Source: DASPKA01 sp035628335
GTDB lineage: Bacteria; Patescibacteriota; Doudnabacteria; UBA920
DNA: 10,513 nt
Assembly (NCBI GenBank): GCA_035628335.1
Contig: DASPKA010000125.1
Location: 1 to 10,513 of the forward strand
Direction of reading: 5' to 3'
Below, piece after piece: positions 1 to 5,924 of this stretch. Below the pieces are notes generated by a model. It did not search any database, had not been told where the DNA came from, and saw only the letters and a list, made by a program, of their open reading frames with translations. Numbering within the stretch: position 1 is the stretch's first letter; each line of letters opens with the position of its first letter. Both the position numbers and the translations under genes were made by a program.

Positions 1-272
1 CGCTTGACCAGGTACGCTGGAAAATACGCGACTACCCGCCGTTCACCTGACCTGGAAACACCTATCATATATTCAACGGTTTTTTCATTCCCGTGAGGCT
101 CTCCTGGTGCATAATGGTACATTTCCAGCACATAAGGCGTATTGCCCTGCACTATCTCCCGCAATAAACGGAAGAGAAAAACTGCAGCCAATAGGCCAAC
201 AGCCGTCTGAGAGGCTGCGGCCTCTTCAAATCGTAAGTACTCGATATCATCCAAAATTTCTTCTTCTGTCAT
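1..272 (-). CDS. Hypothetical protein, 5' part only (cut by window edge)
   Basis: This is an open reading frame on the minus strand starting with ATG at 272-270 and still open at base 1, so only the first 90 residues are visible. It begins MTEEEILDDIEYLRFEEAAA, an acidic stretch, and residues about 23-39 form one hydrophobic or amphipathic helix that could be a membrane segment. The rest is polar and mixed. I recognise no family. The start is well supported: an AAAGGAGA Shine-Dalgarno sequence lies a few bases upstream, and an extended -10 promoter sits just before that. It is divergent from queA, with about 70 bases between the two starts. Function unknown. Confidence 0.7.
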   Translation of the reverse strand, partial: MTEEEILDDIEYLRFEEAAASQTAVGLLAAVFLFRLLREIVQGNTPYVLEMYHYAPGEPHGNEKTVEYMIGVSRSGERRVVAYFPAYLVK

Positions 273-294
273 AAAATCTCCTTTCAAGTTCTTC

Positions 295-322
295 ACTATA
301 ACATATCCCCTAAAAACTACAA
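295..322 (-). promoter_or_regulatory. Promoter of the divergent hypothetical gene
   Basis: Read on the minus strand, TTGTAG (317-322) is followed after 16 bases by TATAGT (295-300). The -10 is preceded by TGT, giving an extended -10 element. Transcription would start near 288, leaving a leader of about 15 bases that carries the Shine-Dalgarno sequence of the gene starting at 272. Confidence 0.55.
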
Positions 323-324
323 GA

Positions 325-342
325 TATGGTAGTATGTGTAAT
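325..342 (+). promoter_or_regulatory. Extended -10 region of queA, leaderless start
   Basis: TATGGTAGTAT (325-335) contains an extended -10 of the form TGG-TAGTAT (327-335). Initiation about seven bases later would fall at about 342, immediately before the second ATG of queA at 343. No -35 match stands out and no Shine-Dalgarno sequence precedes either ATG. The layout favours a leaderless mRNA starting at 343 rather than 334. Confidence 0.4.
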
Positions 343-1365
343 ATGGATTTAGAAAAACTACTTAACAAATACAATTACGAATTTCCAAAAAGCTTAATAG
401 CCACCGAACCCGCGCACCCTCGCGAGAGCGCTCGACTTATGATTTATAACCGAAAAACTAAGCAAATTCACAGCGACACCTTTGCGAACTTAACAAAATA
501 CTTACCAAAAAAAACTGTACTGGTATTCAACGAAACCAAGGTGATACCTGCACGCCTTCCTGTTACCAAAGAAACTGGAGGCAAAGTTAACTTGCTGTAC
601 ATAAAACATGAGAAAAAATCTATTGTCGCTAAGTCTGACAAACCACTTAGTCCCGGGCAAGTCTTGTATATAGACAAACATCACACACTTATCGCTAAGA
701 ATAAATCCCCAGATGGTTGGATCTTGTTCTCAAATCTCACGGCCGTGAAATTTAAGAAATTGTTAAAAAAATATGGAATAACACCACTGCCGCCATACAT
801 AAAAAATTCGAAACTCAACGAGGCGCAAATAAAAAAAGAATACCAAACTGTATTTGCTAAAATAGAAGGGTCAGTTGCTGCACCTACCGCTTCCCTGCAC
901 TTTAGCAAGCAACTGCTCTTGAAACTTAAGCGAAGTGGTGTGAAAACATGCTTTGTGACACTGCACGTTGGCCTAGGCACATTTGCACCATTAACAGAAC
1001 AGCATATTAAAACAAAAACGCTCCACGAAGAGCGTTACGCAGTAAGCGAAGCAACCTTCAGAAAATTGCAAAAACTGAAAGCAAATGGCTATACAATAAT
1101 TCCTGTAGGTACTACTGCCCTCCGTACATTAGAAACAATTTTTACCCACTCCCACCTCAGGGGTACTACAAACCTTTTCATTCAGGAAGGCTACACATTC
1201 AAGTGTATAGACGGGCTCATTACAAACTTTCATGTGCCTCGCTCTTCGCTGCTTATGCTTGTTTCCGCCTTGCTTGGACGTAAAAAAACACTTGAACTAT
1301 ATAAATATGCAATGAAACAAAAATTTAGATTTTTCTCATTTGGCGACGGAATGCTGATAATATAA
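343..1365 (+). CDS. queA: S-adenosylmethionine:tRNA ribosyltransferase-isomerase
   Basis: QueA transfers and isomerises the ribosyl part of S-adenosylmethionine onto preQ1 at the wobble base of GUN-anticodon tRNAs, giving epoxyqueuosine; it acts in the cytoplasm. The protein carries the family motifs in order (numbered from the ATG at 334): LVFNETKVIPARL at 63-75, YGITPLPPYIKN at 147-158, the segment YQTVFAK to ASLHF at 170-190, HVGLGTFAPL at 211-220, LITNFHVPRSSLL at 295-307 and FSFGDGMLI near the end. Length (340 or 343 residues) is normal and the C-terminus is complete. The in-frame ATG at 334 adds three residues, but the family usually starts close to the LEKLLNKYNYEFP block and the promoter spacing favours 343. 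Codons are A/T-rich. No tgt or other queuosine gene is in view, so it looks like a single-gene unit. Confidence 0.95.
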   Translation: MDLEKLLNKYNYEFPKSLIATEPAHPRESARLMIYNRKTKQIHSDTFANLTKYLPKKTVLVFNETKVIPARLPVTKETGGKVNLLYIKHEKKSIVAKSDKPLSPGQVLYIDKHHTLIAKNKSPDGWILFSNLTAVKFKKLLKKYGITPLPPYIKNSKLNEAQIKKEYQTVFAKIEGSVAAPTASLHFSKQLLLKLKRSGVKTCFVTLHVGLGTFAPLTEQHIKTKTLHEERYAVSEATFRKLQKLKANGYTIIPVGTTALRTLETIFTHSHLRGTTNLFIQEGYTFKCIDGLITNFHVPRSSLLMLVSALLGRKKTLELYKYAMKQKFRFFSFGDGMLII

Positions 1366-1373
1366 ATAAAAAC

Positions 1374-1405
1374 GGCAAGCGAACGGCACAAACTGTCCGC
1401 TTGCC
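1374..1405 (-). terminator. Terminator of the 1412-1981 gene, between convergent genes
   Basis: GGCAAGCG (1374-1381) and CGCTTGCC (1398-1405) form an 8-bp GC-rich stem. Read on the minus strand the stem is followed by GTTTTTATTTAT, so it terminates the minus-strand gene. In the plus direction no T-run follows, so termination of queA here would be weaker. Confidence 0.65.
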
Positions 1406-1411
1406 ACAGGT

Positions 1412-1981
1412 CTATGAGCGCAGGAACGGAACCCATGAAGCGTCATAGAACTTACTCGGAAGCTTTGCATAGACTTCGCTTACGGAAATCCTGGCAAACA
1501 TGAATGCATTCTCGCCCACCATTTCCTGTAGGATCTGCAAGTAAAGAAGGGCTTTGTCCTTATAGAAAACCGCCAAGAGGGAAATGAAGATTTCTGTGAT
1601 GCCTGCGTGGCTGTCCAGGAATGTCATAGCCACAGACTCTAAGTGATCATCGTAAGGCACAAGACCACGTCCTGAACTTTTATACAATTCGGAATATGTC
1701 TTCTTCAAGCCACCAGACTCAACACCCTTAAGCAAGCTCGTAGTTATCCGTGCTTGTGCTCCGGTTATCATATCTACCACTACTACACATGGTGAACCGC
1801 TTGCAAACCCAGTTTCGGAACGGTTATAACTGAAAAACTTAAACCGTCCTTCAAGCTCATCAGCTTTCATGCTTGCTGCCCTGTAAAGAAACAGGGCAAA
1901 AAACAACCGCGCATGTACCTCAAACCCACGGCACTGAAAGTATTCACTAATTCGCAGTATATCATGAAGATCTATTTTCAT
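1412..1981 (-). CDS. Hypothetical protein, 189 aa, orphan with regulated-looking promoter
   Basis: I do not recognise this protein. It starts MKIDLHDILRISEYFQCRGF and ends at TAG. It has no signal peptide, no clear membrane helix and no zinc or nucleotide-binding motif. Residues about 25-36 (HLFF-like, aromatic and aliphatic) and 127-150 are hydrophobic helices of a soluble, mostly helical protein. A middle stretch CVVVVDMITGAQ (about 65-76) looks like a beta strand and turn. The start is secure: AAGGAG (1986-1991) lies seven bases before the ATG. It is a single gene with its own promoter (2078-2106), a roughly 90-base leader and its own terminator, and is convergent with queA. Base composition is more GC-rich than queA. 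Confidence 0.75.
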   Translation of the reverse strand: MKIDLHDILRISEYFQCRGFEVHARLFFALFLYRAASMKADELEGRFKFFSYNRSETGFASGSPCVVVVDMITGAQARITTSLLKGVESGGLKKTYSELYKSSGRGLVPYDDHLESVAMTFLDSHAGITEIFISLLAVFYKDKALLYLQILQEMVGENAFMFARISVSEVYAKLPSKFYDASWVPFLRS

Positions 1982-2055
1982 ACTTCTCCTTATATCTTTA
2001 AATGGAGTCTTGTCTCCACGCGTTTTGGACTATCCTGGGACGCGTTCCCGTATAA
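1982..2055 (-). promoter_or_regulatory. Structured 5' leader before the 1412-1981 gene
   Basis: The leader RNA can form GGGA-acgcg-TCCC and, nearer the gene, TGGAG (2014-2018) with CTCCA (2003-2007). The CTCC of that second hairpin could instead pair with the GGAG of the Shine-Dalgarno sequence (1986-1989). The two pairings exclude each other, as in leaders that control translation. It matches no riboswitch class I know. Confidence 0.35.
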
Positions 2056-2106
2056 CTGAGAATCTCAGCAATTTGAGATTTTATCATAAATTTGCAAAAA
2101 AGTCAA
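2056..2106 (-). promoter_or_regulatory. Sigma-70 promoter with overlapping dyad operator
   Basis: On the minus strand TTGACT (2101-2106) is followed by exactly 17 bases and TAAAAT (2078-2083), a near-consensus promoter for the gene at 1981-1412. The dyad AATCTCA (2061-2067) / TGAGATT (2074-2080) overlaps the -10 and the expected start at about 2071. A second palindrome CTGAGA-A-TCTCAG (2056-2068) shares one half-site with it. Three TGAGA-type half-sites at a transcription start suggest an operator, though the bound protein is unknown. Confidence 0.6.
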
Positions 2107-2161
2107 TAATTTGTTTATTTCACCTTATATTTAAGCGCGAAAGTAGAATACTAAATTTTCG

Positions 2162-2175
2162 TATAAACTATATAT
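2162..2175 (+). promoter_or_regulatory. -10 region of the metallopeptidase operon, short or no leader
   Basis: TATAAA (2162-2167) lies eight bases before the ATG at 2176, so transcription would begin at or within two bases of the start codon. No Shine-Dalgarno sequence is present. No good -35 is found at the usual distance. Confidence 0.4.
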
Positions 2176-2784
2176 ATGAATATAGAAATCCATCGAGTAA
2201 AACGTAAAACTTTAAGTTTACAGGTTACCGCTGAGGGTGGGGTTCTGATAAAAGCACCTACCTGGTTGCCACAACACGAAATAGATAGTTTTCTGCATAG
2301 AAAACAACGCTGGATCACCCAGCGTCTGGCTGCTGCATACAAAACTAAACAAGAAGCAAATACTGCGTTTTTCTTAGGTTGTAAATACCAAGTTGAACTC
2401 AGGCGCCATCTAAAAAAGGGACTAATTCGCGAAAAGGTTATCCTACCAGAGTTAAATTCTACGAAGGCTTTAGAGAAACTTTACCAAGCTGAAGCAAAAC
2501 ACTACCTACCTGTGCGCCTGAAAGAACTTTCAGAGTTTACAGGTATTACGGATATCACCCGTGTGGTAATAACCGGGGCCAAAACTCGCTTTGGAAGTAG
2601 GTCTTCGAAAGGTACTATTGCCCTTTCTTGGCGGCTTATGCCTTTCTCACCCGAGGTGATTGATTATGTTATAATACACGAGCTTTGCCACGTCAGGCAC
2701 ATGAACCACTCGGCCAGCTTCTGGGCAGAGGTGACAAAATATTGCCCGGAATATAAATTACTTAGAAAGATACTCAAGGAATAA
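2176..2784 (+). CDS. YgjP-like zinc metallopeptidase-domain protein (DUF45/WLM-type)
   Basis: This 202-residue protein belongs to the YgjP/DUF45 family of soluble zinc-dependent gluzincin-fold proteins. The zinc site is HELCH at 168-172, followed by HMNHSASFW with H178 as the likely third ligand, the usual HExxH-plus-NHS arrangement. The N-terminal part (1-50) has the typical order: a short basic RVKRKTLSL strand segment, a VLIKAP strand, then a helix with KQRWI. A mid segment GAKTRFGSRSSKGTIALSWR (134-153) is the conserved family core. E. coli YgjP has been linked to UTP hydrolysis, but I cannot carry that activity over from sequence alone. It is the first gene of a three-gene unit, two bases before the acylphosphatase start. 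No Shine-Dalgarno precedes it, and the short leader suggests leaderless translation. Confidence 0.88.
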   Translation: MNIEIHRVKRKTLSLQVTAEGGVLIKAPTWLPQHEIDSFLHRKQRWITQRLAAAYKTKQEANTAFFLGCKYQVELRRHLKKGLIREKVILPELNSTKALEKLYQAEAKHYLPVRLKELSEFTGITDITRVVITGAKTRFGSRSSKGTIALSWRLMPFSPEVIDYVIIHELCHVRHMNHSASFWAEVTKYCPEYKLLRKILKE

Positions 2785-2786
2785 CC

Positions 2787-3056
2787 ATGCTCAAACACGT
2801 GAATATTACTATTACCGGTAAAGTACAGGGAGTCGGCTTTAGGTACTCAATTTTAGACGAAGCAGTGTTTCTCGGTCTTAAAGGTTTCGTCAAAAACATC
2901 GACAAAGGAGTCTATGCGGAAGCTGAAGGTGAGGAAGATCAACTTAAACAACTCCTCAAGTATTGTAAAGCGGGACCAAAAGGGGCCCGAGTCGAAGCTA
3001 TGACCTATGAAGTAGGAGAATTAAAAAATTTCGAAGATTTCAAATTTGAACCATAG
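2787..3056 (+). CDS. Acylphosphatase
   Basis: A full-length 89-residue acylphosphatase, which hydrolyses carboxyl-phosphate bonds in small acyl phosphates. The family signature GKVQGVGFRYS is at residues 11-21, with catalytic R19 in the phosphate cradle. The second catalytic residue N37 is in GFVKNIDKG, followed by a V(Y)AEAEG strand typical of the family. It starts two bases after the stop of the metallopeptidase gene, with AAGGA in the end of that gene serving as a ribosome site, so translation is probably coupled. The stop is TAG at 3054-3056, 14 bases before the HtrA-like gene. Small acylphosphatases are often scattered in operons without a clear pathway partner, and nothing here points to its substrate. 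Confidence 0.94.
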   Translation: MLKHVNITITGKVQGVGFRYSILDEAVFLGLKGFVKNIDKGVYAEAEGEEDQLKQLLKYCKAGPKGARVEAMTYEVGELKNFEDFKFEP

Positions 3057-3070
3057 TAGGTAGGAAAAAT

Positions 3071-4006
3071 ATGTCCTCAAAGCTAAAAATCATAACTGGC
3101 TTACTGGCACTCGTACTCGTTGCGGGACCCGCGAGTGCGTTTTTGATAATTAGCGATAAGCTAGAAAAGCAAAAGAGAGCAGTCGAAACGCGCCTGGGGA
3201 TTGCTGAAAAACAAATTGCTATTTTACAGGAACAGCTTGCACTCACCGGATCTGCCACTCAAGCGCTTGAAAAGGCCCAGACGCGAGCCGCTGGAGGAAA
3301 TTTCGAGGACCAACTCACCAACACGGTTGCGTCCGCAACTCCGGGAGTTGTGTCAATAGTTATTTCCAAAGACGTGCCGCAGTTGGAGGTTGTATATGTA
3401 AACCCGTTTGGCGACGATCCCTTTTTCAGCGACATACCCATGCGAGTCCCCGTGTACCGCCAAAAAGGCACTACAAAACAAAAGGTTGGTGGAGGGAGCG
3501 GGTTTTTTGTCACAAGTTCGGGCTATATAGTCACTAACCGCCATGTAGTGGAAGATACTACAGCATCCTACACCGTACTTATGCAAAACGGTAAAACAGC
3601 TGAAGCAAAAGTCACCTACCGAGACCCGGTAAATGACCTGGCGATTATAAAAATTCAAGGAAACGGCCACCCTGCGCTTTCGCTCGGAAACTCAGACGAC
3701 TTAAAGCTTGGGCAAAGTGTGATTGCAATAGGCAATGCACTAGCCGAATACAACAACTCTGTTTCTCGTGGGATTATTTCTGGCCTCAACCGAGACATTA
3801 CCGCCGGAGGCGCACGAGGTTCAGAGAAGCTTAGTGGGGTCATTCAAACTGACGCAGCCATTAACCCCGGTAATAGTGGAGGGCCATTACTCACCCTAGA
3901 TGGCGCGGTAGTTGGAGTAAACGTTGCAACGGTGAGCGGCACTAACAATATAAGCTTCTCTATACCTATTAACCAAGTCAAGAAATTATTACAATCGTTG
4001 AAATGA
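3071..4006 (+). CDS. Membrane-anchored HtrA/DegP-like serine protease without PDZ domain
   Basis: A 311-residue trypsin-fold protease likely to act outside the cytoplasmic membrane on damaged or unfolded proteins. Residues 5-27 form a hydrophobic signal anchor (ITGLLALVLVAGPASAFLII); an ASA sequence could allow cleavage, but anchoring is as likely. Residues about 28-58 are a short predicted coiled coil rich in K, E and Q, and 75-140 is a linker and first barrel strand with an aromatic, Asp-rich loop. The catalytic triad is intact: H158 in TNRHVV, D189 in NDLAII and S269 in NPGNSGGPL. The chain ends at SIPINQVKKLLQSLK, directly after the protease domain, so the PDZ domains of classical HtrA are absent rather than cut off: a TGA stop and terminator follow at once. 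TAGGA at 3061-3065 is the ribosome site. Last gene of the operon. Confidence 0.93.
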   Translation: MSSKLKIITGLLALVLVAGPASAFLIISDKLEKQKRAVETRLGIAEKQIAILQEQLALTGSATQALEKAQTRAAGGNFEDQLTNTVASATPGVVSIVISKDVPQLEVVYVNPFGDDPFFSDIPMRVPVYRQKGTTKQKVGGGSGFFVTSSGYIVTNRHVVEDTTASYTVLMQNGKTAEAKVTYRDPVNDLAIIKIQGNGHPALSLGNSDDLKLGQSVIAIGNALAEYNNSVSRGIISGLNRDITAGGARGSEKLSGVIQTDAAINPGNSGGPLLTLDGAVVGVNVATVSGTNNISFSIPINQVKKLLQSLK

Positions 4007-4039
4007 AAAGAGTCCCGGACTTAACCGGGACTCTTTTTT
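4007..4039 (+). terminator. Strong terminator of the htrA-like operon, probably bidirectional
   Basis: AAAGAGTCCCGG (4007-4018), a six-base loop and CCGGGACTCTTT (4025-4036) form a perfect 12-bp stem, followed by a T-run to 4039. The stem begins right after the TGA stop. On the minus strand the same stem is followed by CTTTTCATTT, so it could also stop RNA coming from the minus-strand promoter at 4224-4252. Confidence 0.9.
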
Positions 4040-4106
4040 CAAGCTCGTCAGCCAGGGGCTGATCCACCCTAGGAGGAAAATTTTTGTAAGAATTTATTTT
4101 GGTTTA

Positions 4107-4217
4107 GTAAGAAGCTGTAGCTACATTAAGTAGAGTAGTTCCGGAAAGCCGGGCTTTGCTCGGCTGTACGGAGCGTACTCACTAGGCATAAAATTATTCG
4201 GGTCGGGGGAGCTCCTT
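4107..4217 (-). ncRNA. Candidate structured non-coding RNA (unknown class)
   Basis: No convincing ORF lies here, yet the minus strand folds well. The 5' end AGUAAGGAGCU (4220-4210) pairs over 11 positions with AGCUUCUUACU (4117-4107). One pair is G-U, which works only in minus-strand RNA; on the plus strand it would be an A-C mismatch. Inside, GAGUA / UACUC, CCG / CGG and AGCCG / CGGCU nest into a long hairpin with symmetric three- to four-base internal loops (about 4135-4180). A small CUAC-uuaau-GUAG hairpin lies on the 3' side. A promoter predicts a start at about 4217, inside the closing stem. The RNA may continue to the terminator at 4039-4007, passing a UCAGCC/GGCUGA hairpin at 4048-4062, for about 210 bases in all. 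The general shape recalls 6S RNA but the core is short, and I cannot assign a class. Confidence 0.45.
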
Positions 4218-4223
4218 ACTTAC

Positions 4224-4252
4224 ATCATATACATAAATTAAAGTCTTGTGAA
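4224..4252 (-). promoter_or_regulatory. Promoter for the candidate ncRNA
   Basis: On the minus strand TTCACA (4247-4252) and TATGAT (4224-4229) are separated by exactly 17 bases; each differs from the sigma-70 consensus at one position. Initiation is expected near 4217. There is no start codon with a ribosome site downstream, so the product is more likely RNA than protein. Confidence 0.55.
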
Positions 4253-4266
4253 GGGGATAACTGACG

Positions 4267-4299
4267 TATGGGGGAAACCAAACTCTCCTTTCCCCCATA
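4267..4299. repeat. Perfect 11-bp inverted repeat between rpoD and the ncRNA
   Basis: TATGGGGGAAA (4267-4277) and TTTCCCCCATA (4289-4299) are exact reverse complements around an 11-base loop. A second C-run, TCCCCCTTTCC, follows at 4301-4311 and could compete for the G-run. No T-run follows on either strand, so it is not a standard terminator. Role unknown. Confidence 0.6.
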
Positions 4300-4324
4300 T
4301 TCCCCCTTTCCGAGTTAATTTGTT

Positions 4325-4358
4325 TTCAAAAAGCCTGGGGGACCCAGATCTTTTTGAA
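4325..4358. repeat. Long interrupted hairpin between rpoD and the ncRNA
   Basis: TTCAAAAAG (4325-4333) pairs with CTTTTTGAA (4350-4358), and inside it CTGGG (4335-4339) pairs with CCCAG (4343-4347) around a GGA loop, with a small asymmetric bulge. This is 14 bp in total. It could be a second stop for rpoD read-through or part of an RNA. No T-run stands directly after it on either strand. Confidence 0.5.
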
Positions 4359-4386
4359 GCAATTAATATGAAAAAATAATAATCTA

Positions 4387-4422
4387 AAAACAAAAGAACC
4401 CTTAAATGGGTTCAGTTGTTTT
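4387..4422 (-). terminator. Terminator of the HD-dnaG-rpoD operon
   Basis: On the minus strand GAACCC, a six-base loop and GGGTTC (4413-4408 and 4401-4396) are followed by TTTTGTTTTTAG. An outer AAAACAA/TTGTTTT pairing can extend the stem. It begins right after the TAA stop of rpoD at 4423 and is probably active in both directions. Confidence 0.85.
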
Positions 4423-5904
4423 TTAGTAATCACGAAGTTTGTAAATGTCTACATGCTCTTTAATCTTGTCAATAGCCTTAGCTTCTATTTGTCTTATACG
4501 TTCTCTCGTGACACCGAACTCTTCGCCAACTTCTTCAAGCGTATGAGTTACACCATCTTCAAGACCAAACCTGAGCTTTAAAATCTTCTGTTCGCGAGGA
4601 TCCAGGTCATCAAGCACGCTTTGCACGTAGTCGCGCAAGATTTGCTTGCCTGCGTTGTCGCTTGGTTTTACCGTGTCTTCGTCTACTATGAAATCTGAAA
4701 GCGAGGACTCGTCGTCGCTGTCATCACCTATTGGCGAGTCTATGGACACAGTTTCTTGCGAAATCTTCTTTAAGTGGTAAACCTTCTCAACTTCTATACC
4801 CATTTCAGCAGCAATCTCCTCTGGCAAGGGTTCTCGGCCTAAGTCCTGCACCAACTGACGCTCAGCCTGAGCGTACTTGTTGAGAGTCTCAACCATATGA
4901 ACCGGAATGCGGATAGTGCGAGACTGGTCTGCAAGCGCACGGGTAATAGCCTGGCGGATCCACCATGTGGCGTATGTTGAAAACTTGTACCCTTTAGTCC
5001 AGTCAAACTTTTCCACTGCACGAAACAAACCGAGGTTACCTTCTTGAATAAGATCCAGGAGTCCCAGGTTCCTGCCCATGTACTTCTTTGCAATGGACAC
5101 AACCAAGCGAAGGTTGGCTTCTGTTAAGCGCTTCTTTGAAGCCACATCTCCCTGCGCTACGCGCTTGGCGAGCATTATTTCGTCTTCACCAGAAAGCAGC
5201 GCAGTCTTACCTATCTCGCGCAAGTACATCTGAATCGAGTCATCATAGATATCTCCAAGGTCCATAGCTTCTGCCGCATACTGTTCCTGAGATTTACGTT
5301 TGCGGCCTTTCTTCTCGCCTGTATCTTCCTGCGGTACCTTAGGTTTATTCTGCTCCCAAACACTGGCAACCTCTTGGTCAACAATTTCTATGCCTGACTT
5401 TTCCAGGTAGTCCATGACCAACTCAAGGACATGGATGTCGTCTTCAAATTGCGGAAGTGCATGCAGTACTTCTGCTTCTGTAACAAAAGACCGGTCTCCG
5501 CCGCGGGACATGAGCTCTTTGAGCGCTAGGCGTACTTCTTCACTTTCAAAAACTTCCTGCGCCGCCTGTTTAGAGAGGTTCTTCGGCGGACGACCGCGTC
5601 TGCCGGTGCCCGCTGGCTTGAGCGAGGTAGGAGCACCTGCTTTCCTAAAGACTTTTTTTACCTTTGCCGCCATTGAAGGCTTGCGTTTTTTTCCCGGCGC
5701 GTTGAAGACATTCCGCTTCTTGGGTTTACGGCCTTTAACTTTCTTCCCACCTCGTCTACGGGGCGCGTAAGAGGCAACCTTCACCTTCTTCGGTTTAAGT
5801 CTTTTCTGAGCAGCCTTCATTTGCTTTGCTGACTTTCCGCTGGAGGCGGACCCGCCTCTAGCGGACTTCTTCTTTAACTTCTTTTTTCCCATATTAAAAA
5901 ACAA
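4423..5904 (-). CDS. rpoD: Primary RNA polymerase sigma factor with basic, AT-hook-bearing N-terminus
   Basis: The housekeeping sigma factor that directs RNA polymerase to -10/-35 promoters. All conserved regions are present: region 1.2 at about 221-253 (SIQMYLREIGKTALLS), region 2 at 258-338 with the NLGLFRAVEKFDW core, the YATWWIRQAITRAL melting and -10 helix at 311-324, and IRIPVHMVE; region 3 at 340-410; region 4 at 424-493 with DPREQKILKLRFGL and the -35 helix VTRERIRQIEAKAI. Residues 115-190 resemble region 1.1. The first about 110 residues are unusual: Lys/Arg-rich, low-complexity, with GRKPKKR at 58-64 and an AT-hook-like GRRGRPPK at 101-108. Start is uncertain: Met1 (5904) or Met5 (5892). 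An extended -10, TGT-TATGTT, would place a leaderless start at Met5. It lies 20 bases after dnaG in the same operon; rpsU is not in view. Confidence 0.97.
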   Translation of the reverse strand: MFFNMGKKKLKKKSARGGSASSGKSAKQMKAAQKRLKPKKVKVASYAPRRRGGKKVKGRKPKKRNVFNAPGKKRKPSMAAKVKKVFRKAGAPTSLKPAGTGRRGRPPKNLSKQAAQEVFESEEVRLALKELMSRGGDRSFVTEAEVLHALPQFEDDIHVLELVMDYLEKSGIEIVDQEVASVWEQNKPKVPQEDTGEKKGRKRKSQEQYAAEAMDLGDIYDDSIQMYLREIGKTALLSGEDEIMLAKRVAQGDVASKKRLTEANLRLVVSIAKKYMGRNLGLLDLIQEGNLGLFRAVEKFDWTKGYKFSTYATWWIRQAITRALADQSRTIRIPVHMVETLNKYAQAERQLVQDLGREPLPEEIAAEMGIEVEKVYHLKKISQETVSIDSPIGDDSDDESSLSDFIVDEDTVKPSDNAGKQILRDYVQSVLDDLDPREQKILKLRFGLEDGVTHTLEEVGEEFGVTRERIRQIEAKAIDKIKEHVDIYKLRDY

Positions 5905-5924
5905 GCTATAACTAACACATTTAC

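Noticed and set aside
2010..2207. Plus-strand ORF across the intergenic region before the metallopeptidase gene
   Set aside because: It runs over the minus-strand promoter and leader, has no ribosome site, and overlaps the real gene start in another frame.
4247..4262. DnaA box (AGTTATCCCC on the minus strand)
   Set aside because: It differs from TTATNCACA at key positions, stands alone, and no dnaA or AT-rich unwinding region is nearby.
4040..4422. Short ORFs in the non-coding stretch (for example 16 codons from 4268 plus, 22 codons ending near 4126 minus)
   Set aside because: All are under 25 codons, lie on hairpin arms, and lack a convincing combination of ribosome site and coding character.
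4040..4422. tmRNA, RNase P RNA or SRP RNA
   Set aside because: I see no tRNA-like ends, no conserved RNase P core such as GAGGAAAGUCC, and no SRP GGAAGCAG-type loop; 6S remains only a shape resemblance.
5414..5770. Plus-strand ORF of 118 residues opposite rpoD
   Set aside because: It is the mirror of the basic rpoD N-terminus; its arginine- and phenylalanine-rich content follows from the reverse strand, and it has no ribosome site.
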